A stretch of 7,372 nucleotides of DNA. Source: JBDZUZ01 sp040255445. GTDB lineage: Bacteria; Planctomycetota; Phycisphaerae; Phycisphaerales; UBA1924. Where the stretch lies: positions 1 through 7,372 of the forward strand of contig JBDZUZ010000171.1 of assembly GCA_040255445.1 (NCBI GenBank). The letters are read 5' to 3'. Below are positions 1-4,916 of the stretch, one piece after another (the stretch's first letter is position 1; each line of letters starts with the position of its first letter). A program made the translations under genes and the position numbers. The notes beneath the pieces are model-generated. The model had not been told where the DNA came from. It ran no database searches and was given only the letters and a program-made list of their open reading frames with translations.

Positions 1-1167
1 AGCGCCCAACTCGTCGAGAAGCAGCGTGAGACGCTGCACCGCATCTCGGGCATGAGCCAGGACGAGGCGCGGGCGATCCTGCTCGAGCGGGTCGAGAACG
101 AGAACCGGTCCGAGGTCGGCAAGGTCGTCCGCCGGATCGTGGAAGACGCCGAGCACGAGGCCAAGGCCAAGGCCCGCGAGATCACGCTGATGGCGATCCA
201 GCGGTATGCCGCGGAGCACACCAGCGAGAGCACGGTGCGGACGGTGGCGATCCCTTCGGACGACATGAAGGGCCGGATCATCGGCCGCGAGGGCCGGAAC
301 ATCCGCGCGATCGAGAAGGCCACGGGTGTCGACATCATCGTCGACGACACGCCGGGCGTGATCGTGGTGTCGTGCTTCGACAAGGTGCGGCAGGCGGTGG
401 CGGTCGAGAGCCTCGAGCGGCTGATCGCCGATGGCCGCATGCACCCGACGCGGATCGAAGAAGTCGTCGACAAGGTCCGCGGCGAGGTCAACGAGAAGAT
501 CCAGAAGGCCGGCAAGGACGCGATGCTGGAGGTCAACCTCCGCGGGCTGCACCCCAAGATCGTCGAGGCGATGGGCAAGCTGCACTACCGCACGAGCTAC
601 GCGCAGAACGTGCTGCGGCACTCGATCGAGGTCGCGTACCTGTGCCAGATCATCGCGGACCAGCTGGGCCTGGATGGCACGCTGGCGCGGCGGTGCGGGT
701 TCCTGCACGACATCGGCAAGGCGATGGACCACGAGATGGAGGGCGGGCACCCCAAGATCGGCATGGACTTCGCCCGCCAGTTCGGCGAGAAGGAAGCGGT
801 GCTCAACGCCATCGGCGGGCACCACGGCGATATCCCGTCAACGACCTTCTACACGCCGATCGTGATGGCGGCGGATGCGGTGAGCTCGGCGCGGCCGGGC
901 GCCCGGCGCGAGTCGATGGAGAAGTACGTCCAGCGGCTGCAGGAGCTGCAGGACATCGCGATGGGGCACCGCGGCGTGACCGAGGCGTACGCGATCCAGG
1001 CCGGCCGCGAGGTCCGCGTCATGGTCGATGCGGCGAAGGTCGACGACGATGAGGCGTTCCTGATCGCGCACGACATCGCCAAGCGGGTGAGCGCGGAGAT
1101 GACCTTCCCGGGCGAAATCCGCGTGACGGTGTTGCGCGAGACGCGGGCGATCGAGGTGGCGCGCTAA
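1..1167 (+). CDS. rny: Ribonuclease Y (5'-truncated by window edge)
   Basis: Endoribonuclease that starts mRNA decay; in the family it is anchored to the inner face of the cytoplasmic membrane. The frame is open from base 1, so the ATG at 52 is internal: codons before it (AQLVEKQRETLHRISGMS) are the end of the family's coiled coil. The window holds 388 residues of a protein usually about 510-520 long; the N-terminal membrane helix and most of the coiled coil lie upstream. A KH RNA-binding domain follows, with its GxxG loop (GREG) at 283-294. Then comes the HD hydrolase domain: His at 619-621, the metal-binding HD pair in FLHDIGK at 706-711, and GGHHGD at 814-831. The C-terminus (SARPGARRE, AIQAGREVRV, FPGEIRVTVLRETRAIE) is typical of RNase Y. 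All expected HD residues are present. It converges on the lipoprotein gene. Identity is sure; only the start is unknown. Confidence 0.96.
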   Translation, partial: SAQLVEKQRETLHRISGMSQDEARAILLERVENENRSEVGKVVRRIVEDAEHEAKAKAREITLMAIQRYAAEHTSESTVRTVAIPSDDMKGRIIGREGRNIRAIEKATGVDIIVDDTPGVIVVSCFDKVRQAVAVESLERLIADGRMHPTRIEEVVDKVRGEVNEKIQKAGKDAMLEVNLRGLHPKIVEAMGKLHYRTSYAQNVLRHSIEVAYLCQIIADQLGLDGTLARRCGFLHDIGKAMDHEMEGGHPKIGMDFARQFGEKEAVLNAIGGHHGDIPSTTFYTPIVMAADAVSSARPGARRESMEKYVQRLQELQDIAMGHRGVTEAYAIQAGREVRVMVDAAKVDDDEAFLIAHDIAKRVSAEMTFPGEIRVTVLRETRAIEVAR

Positions 1168-1171
1168 GCCA

Positions 1172-1196
1172 GAGCCGCGGCTTACTGCTGCGGCTC
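1172..1196. terminator. Possible weak stem-loop between convergent stop codons
   Basis: GAGCCGC (1172-1178) pairs with GCGGCTC (1190-1196) around an 11-base loop. A competing inverted repeat, TAAGCC (1165-1170) with GGCTTA (1179-1184), includes both genes' stop codons. Neither is followed by a T tract on either strand, so this would be at best a weak or Rho-assisted end shared by rny and the lipoprotein gene. GC-rich DNA makes such pairings common. Confidence 0.22.
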
Positions 1197-2219
1197 GATG
1201 CCGGGCCTCGATTCCCAGCTCCAGCGGAGCGCGGGGTCGAAGACCGTGGTCTTCGTATCGGCGAGGATCTGCCGCGCCAGTTGCTCCATCGCGAAGCGTT
1301 CCTTGCGGGTGCGGACGCGGCGCTCGATCTGCGCCAGTTCCGCGGCGGTGGGGGCGCGGCCGGGGATGCGGTCCTCGATCAGCAGCAGGGCGTAGCCGAC
1401 ATCGAGCGAGAGGACCTGGGTCAGGGCGCCGGGCTGGGCGTTCTCGAGGGCGCTGCGGACGACGGCGGGGAGCGCCGGGTCGACGGGGCTGATGGGGTCG
1501 AGCAGCCCGCCGCGGGCGGCGGTGGGGTCGATCGAATCGGCCATGGCCTGCTGCGCGAAGGCGATCGAGATCGGTGTTGTTTCCGCGCTGCGGAGGAGGG
1601 CATCGCGGACGGCGGCAGCGCGGGACTGCGACGGGGCCACGTAGTAGCGGGCGCGGATGCGGGGTCCGTACCCGAGCTGCGCGGCGAGATCGAGCTCTTC
1701 GGGGGTCAGTGTGATTTCGGCGGCGATGAGGCGGCGGAGGATCGCGCTGCGTTCGAGCAGAGCGCGGTAGCGGGCGGGGCCCAGGCCGCGGTCGGCGCGG
1801 AAGCGGGCGACGAGTTCGCCGGCTTGTGAGGGGGGCACCTGCGCATCGGCGGCGACCGATTCGACGAGCAGGCGTTCCTCGGCGGTGATCGCGCCGGCGG
1901 GGTCGAAGTTGATCTCGGCGGCGCGGCGGCGGAGTTCGCGGCCGAGGATGGCTTCCTCGATGGCGACAGCGCCGGCGGATTCGGAGAGGGCGGCGCGCAA
2001 ATCGGACCATTCGATCCGATCGCCGCCTGCGACGACGGCGGGGCGGCCCGCGGCGGCCTCGGGGTCGGCCGAGCGCTGGGCGCGGTCGAGGCCGCGGAAT
2101 TCGGGGTCGGCCGCGCGGGGTTGGCCCGAGCCGCAGGCGGCGAGGGCCAGGGCGAGCGTTGCGGCGGCGGCGAATCGGATGGGCGGGTGCGGTATTCGCG
2201 TGGTCGGATTCTTGGTCAT
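1182..2219 (-). CDS. SurA/PrsA-like lipoprotein with degenerate parvulin (PpiC) domain
   Basis: Probable envelope folding factor of the SurA/PrsA type, 345 residues. The N-terminus has Arg8/Arg15, a hydrophobic stretch at 16-28 and a lipobox LAAC with Cys29. The residue after Cys is Gly, not Asp, which in proteobacterial sorting rules would favour the outer membrane. Residues about 65-180 are helical and resemble a SurA N-terminal chaperone region (IEEAILGRELRRRAAE, RYRALLERSAILRRLIAAE, LTPEELDLA). Residues about 188-284 follow the parvulin pattern: RARYYVAPS, then FAQQAMADSIDPTAARGGLLD, ALENAQPGALTQVL and GYALLLIEDR. The His usual in the first strand (RHIL) is Tyr here and the His usual near the end (GYHI) is Ala, so isomerase activity is doubtful; a holdase or client-binding role is more likely. 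A helical tail with KERFAMEQLARQIL follows. The ATG at 2219 is chosen because it gives a complete lipoprotein signal; I see no good Shine-Dalgarno or promoter for it. Confidence 0.72.
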   Translation of the reverse strand: MTKNPTTRIPHPPIRFAAAATLALALAACGSGQPRAADPEFRGLDRAQRSADPEAAAGRPAVVAGGDRIEWSDLRAALSESAGAVAIEEAILGRELRRRAAEINFDPAGAITAEERLLVESVAADAQVPPSQAGELVARFRADRGLGPARYRALLERSAILRRLIAAEITLTPEELDLAAQLGYGPRIRARYYVAPSQSRAAAVRDALLRSAETTPISIAFAQQAMADSIDPTAARGGLLDPISPVDPALPAVVRSALENAQPGALTQVLSLDVGYALLLIEDRIPGRAPTAAELAQIERRVRTRKERFAMEQLARQILADTKTTVFDPALRWSWESRPGIEPQQ

Positions 2220-2343
2220 GTGGGTGGGATCTTTGTCGGTTCGCGGCGGCGGGGCGGGGGCGTTCCGGCGGAGGGGCGAGAACCGGGCCCGATTCCGGCG
2301 GATCTCGCAACCCGCGGTGGGCGGTCGCGTATCGGATCACTTG

Positions 2344-2359
2344 CGGGGGGAGTCCCCCG
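2344..2359. repeat. Short perfect GC hairpin upstream of the 15-bp repeats
   Basis: CGGGGG (2344-2349) and CCCCCG (2354-2359) form a 6-bp perfect inverted repeat around GAGT. It lies just left of the tandem repeats and upstream of the prepilin promoter. It could be part of a regulator site or a weak end signal, but six G/C pairs can arise by chance here. Confidence 0.35.
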
Positions 2360-2365
2360 GCGGAA

Positions 2366-2410
2366 CGGGCTCGGATTGGTCGGGCTCAGATTGGTCGGGC
2401 TCAGATTGGG
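2366..2410. repeat. Three tandem 15-bp direct repeats abutting a -35 box
   Basis: Three head-to-tail units: CGGGCTCGGATTGGT (2366-2380), CGGGCTCAGATTGGT (2381-2395) and CGGGCTCAGATTGGG (2396-2410). They differ only at unit position 8 (G in the first) and position 15 (G in the third). The array ends one base before the proposed -35 box at 2412, the usual place for activator or UP-like sites. The 15-bp spacing is not a whole number of helical turns, so bound proteins would lie on different faces. A replication-slippage microsatellite is the plain alternative. Confidence 0.85.
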
Positions 2411-2411
2411 C

Positions 2412-2440
2412 TCGACAGGTCGTTCAGATTCTGCTATTGT
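2412..2440 (+). promoter_or_regulatory. Sigma-70-type promoter of the prepilin-type gene
   Basis: -35 TCGACA (2412-2417, five of six matches to TTGACA), a 17-bp spacer, then TATTGT (2435-2440, four of six) preceded by TG one base upstream (2432-2433), the extended -10 pattern. A transcript would start near 2447 and give a leader of about 100 bases before the ATG at 2551. It is the best consensus match I see in the window. Confidence 0.6.
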
Positions 2441-2454
2441 CTCGCTTCGGGGTT

Positions 2455-2529
2455 GGCCGGGTCCGTTCTGGACAACGGCCCGAGTCGGTCCACAAAGACT
2501 CAGACAGCACACACTTCGGCACGAGCCGA
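2455..2529 (+). promoter_or_regulatory. Structured 5' leader: three small hairpins
   Basis: Within the predicted prepilin mRNA leader, three adjacent hairpins can form. The first pairs GGCCG (2455-2459) with CGGCC (2476-2480), plus inner GTCC/GGAC (2461-2464, 2470-2473). The second pairs GAGTC (2482-2486) with GACTC (2497-2501). The third pairs TCGGC (2516-2520) with GCCGA (2525-2529) and stops 7 bases before the GGAGG at 2537. The ribosome site itself stays unpaired. They could protect the message from decay; I do not recognise a riboswitch family. Confidence 0.3.
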
Positions 2530-2536
2530 TTTCACT

Positions 2537-2541
2537 GGAGG
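2537..2541 (+). promoter_or_regulatory. Ribosome binding site fixing the prepilin start
   Basis: GGAGG ends nine bases before the ATG at 2551. It settles the start: the frame is open much further upstream, but only this ATG has a Shine-Dalgarno site and gives a short basic leader before FTLIELL. Confidence 0.8.
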
Positions 2542-2550
2542 CATCCAACC

Positions 2551-3573
2551 ATGGTGCGTCGTTTGTCCAACAAGCAGCGGGCGTTCACGCTGATCGAACT
2601 GCTCGTCGTGATCGCGATCATCGCGCTCCTGATCGGCATCCTGCTGCCCGCGCTGGGCGAGGCTCGCAAGACCGCCCGCATCGCCGTGGACTCGGCGAAC
2701 CAGAAGCAGCTGCTCACCGCGACGAACAGCTACGCGGCGGACTTCCAGGACAAGATCGCCTCGTTCACGTGGACGAGCAACACCACCAACCAATCGAGCT
2801 ACGCGGATCTCCGCGGGCCGTACGGCAACGACACGGCCGCGGCCGCCGCTCAGGCGATCGACATCATCCGTCGTCGAACCGGCGAGGATAACTTCCCGCT
2901 GCCGGGCGCCTGGATCCCGCACGTGCTGTACACGCACCTGGTGCTGCAGGACTACATGGCCTCCCGTCTGCCTGAGAAGGTCGTGGTCTCCCCCGGCGAC
3001 CGCAATCGCCTGAACTGGCAGAACATCCCGGCCTTCCGCAGCAATGCGTTCGCTCCCTTCCAGGAAGACGGCGGTGACCCGAGCAATTGGCGTTGGTCCT
3101 ACAGCTCGAGCTACGAGTTCGTTCCGGCCTCCTATTCGCCGGACTACGGCCCCAACTCGGTGACGCAGGCGACGGAGCACAACACTTACAACATCCCTCC
3201 GGCAGCGGGTGTGCTGGGTCGTCGCAAGCTCGGCGATGTGGCCTTCCCGTCGCAGAAGGTCGCGATGATGGACTCCACGCAGCGCCACTTCGGCAAGCAG
3301 GATGTCTACTACGCCTACGAGGACGCCCGCACGCTGGTCGCGATGTGGGACGCCTCGGTGAGCGTCCGCGCTACGCGTGATTCGAACCCGGGCTGCGATC
3401 CCCGCACCCCGACCCGTCTCTTCCCGCTCCTCTACACCTACGCCCCCCGCGCCTGGGAGGCTCCGGCCCGCCAGACGACTCGCGTGACCGGCTACCACCG
3501 CTGGACCCGCGCCGGCCTGAAGGGCGTCGACTTCGGCGGTTCCGAGGTTCGCGTTCTCAACCCGAACAACTGA
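2551..3573 (+). CDS. Prepilin-type N-terminal cleavage/methylation domain protein
   Basis: Secreted or surface protein of 340 residues with a type IV prepilin/pseudopilin start. The leader MVRRLSNKQRA (11 residues, basic) is followed by FTLIELLVVIAIIALLIGILLPALGEAR. Cleavage would fall before Phe12, with the conserved Glu at mature position 5 (Glu16) and one hydrophobic helix at about 12-34. The residue before the cut is Ala rather than Gly. The remaining 300 residues are soluble-looking, rich in Tyr and Trp with a single Cys, and resemble the large prepilin-like families of planctomycetes; the C-terminal WTRAGLKGVDFGGSEV and the WDASVSV stretch fit my recollection of Phycisphaerae members. 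The molecular role of these families is unknown to me. It has its own promoter and terminator, no pilus-assembly neighbours, and nine in-frame CGT arginine codons, a codon I do not find in rny, serA or serC. The domain call is sure; the function is open. Confidence 0.88.
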   Translation: MVRRLSNKQRAFTLIELLVVIAIIALLIGILLPALGEARKTARIAVDSANQKQLLTATNSYAADFQDKIASFTWTSNTTNQSSYADLRGPYGNDTAAAAAQAIDIIRRRTGEDNFPLPGAWIPHVLYTHLVLQDYMASRLPEKVVVSPGDRNRLNWQNIPAFRSNAFAPFQEDGGDPSNWRWSYSSSYEFVPASYSPDYGPNSVTQATEHNTYNIPPAAGVLGRRKLGDVAFPSQKVAMMDSTQRHFGKQDVYYAYEDARTLVAMWDASVSVRATRDSNPGCDPRTPTRLFPLLYTYAPRAWEAPARQTTRVTGYHRWTRAGLKGVDFGGSEVRVLNPNN

Positions 3574-3597
3574 TCGTTCGGCGATTCGTGATCAACT

Positions 3598-3635
3598 CAG
3601 CGGAGCCCCGTTCTCACGGGGCTCCGTTGCTTTTT
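3598..3635 (+). terminator. Intrinsic terminator after the prepilin-type gene
   Basis: CGGAGCCCCG (3601-3610) and CGGGGCTCCG (3617-3626) form a perfect 10-bp stem around TTCTCA. C3598, A3599 and G3600 can extend it by pairing with G3629, T3628 and T3627. TTTTT follows at 3631-3635. It lies 24 bases after the stop and makes the prepilin gene a single-gene transcript, separate from serA. Confidence 0.9.
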
Positions 3636-3689
3636 GGATCGCGTTGCGCTTTGCTGCCCTCCCCCCGCGAGCTTGGGAAGCGATGGTCT

Positions 3690-3705
3690 GCCCGCCGCGG
3701 CGGGC
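3690..3705. promoter_or_regulatory. 16-bp perfect palindrome upstream of serA
   Basis: GCCCGCCGCGGCGGGC is its own reverse complement. It lies where the -35 region of the proposed serA promoter would fall, ending seven bases before the TACACT at 3713. Its central 12 bp (CCGCCGCGGCGG) recur as a palindrome upstream of serC at 4875-4886. It may be an operator; GC-rich composition makes chance plausible. Confidence 0.35.
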
Positions 3706-3712
3706 TGTCGGG

Positions 3713-3718
3713 TACACT
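3713..3718 (+). promoter_or_regulatory. Candidate -10 box for serA
   Basis: TACACT (four of six to TATAAT) in the context GGTACACTC. The identical 9-mer occurs upstream of the glycosyltransferase gene on the other strand. There is no recognisable -35. A start near 3725 would give a leader of about 40 bases to the GTG at 3767. Confidence 0.4.
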
Positions 3719-3728
3719 CGGAGAGCAC

Positions 3729-3753
3729 CGCGGCCGGCAGTTTCATGGCCGCG
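3729..3753 (+). other. Hairpin just before the serA ribosome site
   Basis: CGCGGCC (3729-3735) and GGCCGCG (3747-3753) form a 7-bp stem with an 11-base loop, ending two bases before the Shine-Dalgarno. It would leave the ribosome site free. It could modulate translation or be a GC-driven coincidence. Confidence 0.25.
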
Positions 3754-3755
3754 AG

Positions 3756-3763
3756 GGAGGTGA
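3756..3763 (+). promoter_or_regulatory. Full-length Shine-Dalgarno for serA
   Basis: GGAGGTGA is an eight-base match to the usual 16S anti-Shine-Dalgarno TCACCTCC. Three bases separate it from the start codon (six from the GGAGG core). It fixes GTG at 3767 as the start. Confidence 0.88.
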
Positions 3764-3766
3764 TTC

Positions 3767-4756
3767 GTGAAGGTCCTCATCGCCGACAAGTTCGAGAAGT
3801 CCGGGATCGATGCGCTCAAGGACATGGGGTGCGACGTCATCAACGAGCCCGGGGCGACGCCCGAGACGCTCGCCGATCTGCTCGCCAGCCACGCCCCCGA
3901 GGTGCTGGTGGTCCGCTCGACCAAGGTGAAGAAGCCGGCGATCGAGAAGGCCGAGAGTGTGAAGCTGATCGTGCGGGCGGGGGCGGGGGTCGACAACATC
4001 GACCTGGACGCGGCGACGGCGAAGGGGATCGCGGTCTGCAACTGCCCGGGGATGAACTCCGATGCGGTGGCGGAGCTCACGATGGGCCTGCTGCTCGCGC
4101 TGGACCGGCGGATCGTCGACCAGACGCAGGAACTCCGCGCCGGCAAGTGGAACAAGAAGGAATACGGCAAGTCGCGGGGCCTCAGGGGCCGCACGCTGGG
4201 CATCGTCGGTGTCGGCGCGATCGGCGCGGGGGTGGTCAAGCGGGCGCGGGCGTTTGGGATGCAGGTGATCGCGTGGTCGCGGAGCCTCTCGCCGGAGAAG
4301 GCGCTGGACATCCAGGCCCGCTACGGCGGCAACGACCGCGCCGGGCTGCTGGACATGCTCAAGGACTGCGATGCGGTCTCGGTGCATGTCGCCGCGACGC
4401 CGGACACGAAGGGCATGTGCGATGCAGAGTTCTTTGGCGCGATGAAGAAGGGGGCGTACTTCATCAACACCAGCCGCGGCTCGGTGGTGGATGAGGCCGC
4501 GCTGCGGAAGGCTGTGCAGGAGAAGGGGATCCGCGCCGGGCTGGATGTCTACGACTGCCAGCCGGGGGAGCCCGAGGGGGGCTTCGAGAGCGAGACCATC
4601 AAGCTGCCGGGCGTCTACGGCACGCACCACTGTGGGGCGTCGACGGACCAGGCGCAGATGGCGGTCGCGGATGAGACGGTGCGGATCATCCGGATCTTCA
4701 AGGAGTCGGGGGGGATCGAGAACTGCGTGAACCGCGAGGCGGTGCCGGTGTCCTGA
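3767..4756 (+). CDS. serA: D-3-phosphoglycerate dehydrogenase, short form without ACT domain
   Basis: Oxidises 3-phosphoglycerate to 3-phosphohydroxypyruvate with NAD+, the first step of serine synthesis, in the cytoplasm. It has 329 residues and a GTG start set by a strong ribosome site. The fold is the D-2-hydroxyacid dehydrogenase type: substrate motifs VVRST (48-52) and VRAGAGVDNID (69-79), the NAD-binding GVGAIG loop (148-153), and NTSRGSVVDEAAL with catalytic Arg237. THHCGAST carries the catalytic His288. There is no C-terminal ACT domain, so it is unlikely to have the classical serine feedback site. The expected DVFxxEP glutamate motif reads DVYDCQP: Gln265 sits 23 residues before His288, the E. 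coli Glu-His spacing; Glu268 lies nearby. serC follows after 160 bases, which supports the serine role over another hydroxyacid dehydrogenase. A related D-2-hydroxyacid dehydrogenase remains possible because of that motif. Confidence 0.9.
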   Translation: MKVLIADKFEKSGIDALKDMGCDVINEPGATPETLADLLASHAPEVLVVRSTKVKKPAIEKAESVKLIVRAGAGVDNIDLDAATAKGIAVCNCPGMNSDAVAELTMGLLLALDRRIVDQTQELRAGKWNKKEYGKSRGLRGRTLGIVGVGAIGAGVVKRARAFGMQVIAWSRSLSPEKALDIQARYGGNDRAGLLDMLKDCDAVSVHVAATPDTKGMCDAEFFGAMKKGAYFINTSRGSVVDEAALRKAVQEKGIRAGLDVYDCQPGEPEGGFESETIKLPGVYGTHHCGASTDQAQMAVADETVRIIRIFKESGGIENCVNREAVPVS

Positions 4757-4763
4757 GTCTTCG

Positions 4764-4796
4764 GCCGGCGTGCCGGAGGCTGGCACGCATGCCGGC
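4764..4796. repeat. Stem-loop after serA without T tract
   Basis: GCGTGCC (4768-4774) and GGCACGC (4782-4788) form a 7-bp stem around GGAGGCT. Outer GCCG (4764-4767) can pair with CGGC (4793-4796) across a 4-base bulge. It begins 8 bases after the serA stop. Without a T tract it is probably not a full terminator and may let some transcripts read into serC. It could also be a dispersed intergenic hairpin. Confidence 0.5.
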
Positions 4797-4813
4797 GATC
4801 GGTCCGCGGCGGG

Positions 4814-4841
4814 TTGCCGCGGGCTGCCGGGCGATTACAGT
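4814..4841 (+). promoter_or_regulatory. Candidate serC promoter
   Basis: TTGCCG (4814-4819, four of six to TTGACA), a 16-base spacer, and TACAGT (4836-4841, four of six to TATAAT). A start near 4848 would leave a leader of about 70 bases that includes the palindrome at 4873-4888. If real, serC can be transcribed independently of serA. Confidence 0.33.
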
Positions 4842-4872
4842 TGCCGGTCCGACACGGGGTCTGTGACCGCGT

Positions 4873-4888
4873 CGCCGCCGCGGCGGCG
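4873..4888. promoter_or_regulatory. 16-bp perfect palindrome upstream of serC
   Basis: CGCCGCCGCGGCGGCG is self-complementary and shares a 12-bp core with the palindrome upstream of serA. It ends 28 bases before the serC ATG, downstream of the proposed promoter, so it could be a roadblock operator or an RNA hairpin. Only G and C are involved, so chance is a real alternative. Confidence 0.33.
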
Positions 4889-4916
4889 TGAACAATCGAG
4901 GAAAGGGAAGCGTTCC

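Larger units (their letters stand above)
2220..2550. other. Divergent intergenic region, 331 bases
   Basis: Separates the leftward lipoprotein gene from the rightward prepilin-type gene. Bases 2220-2340 are G-rich with no clear promoter for the leftward gene. The right half is dense: a hairpin at 2344-2359, three tandem 15-bp repeats at 2366-2410, a promoter at 2412-2440 and a structured leader to 2550. An open frame runs through it in phase with the prepilin gene from 1885, but it has no ribosome site, its translation is low-complexity and most of it lies antisense to the lipoprotein gene, so I treat the region as non-coding. Confidence 0.8.

Noticed and set aside
838..2340. 500-codon open frame on the minus strand
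   Set aside because: It overlaps the 3' third of rny and the lipoprotein gene in another frame; the translation is Arg/Pro-rich low-complexity typical of GC-rich shadow frames.
1885..2550. N-terminal extension of the prepilin frame by over 200 residues
   Set aside because: Much of it is antisense to the lipoprotein gene and crosses the repeats and promoter. The ATG at 2551 has a ribosome site and a canonical prepilin leader.
2500..3498. 332-codon minus-strand frame antisense to the prepilin gene
   Set aside because: Arg/Val-rich shadow translation without motifs; the opposite strand has promoter, ribosome site, domain and terminator.
3715..3725. 11-base match (CACTCGGAGAG) between the serA upstream region and hairpin copy 3
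   Set aside because: The flanking arms that form the hairpin are missing here (only CTC/GAG pairs), so it is more likely chance than another copy.
3743..4786. 347-codon minus-strand frame antisense to serA
   Set aside because: Composition is that of a shadow (Arg, His, Leu, Pro), no domain is recognisable, and serA on the plus strand is certain.
4770..4916. 49-residue upstream extension of serC
   Set aside because: SerC homologues begin at the MADRIYNFSAGPG-like segment, and the extension covers the intergenic stem-loop, promoter candidate and palindrome.
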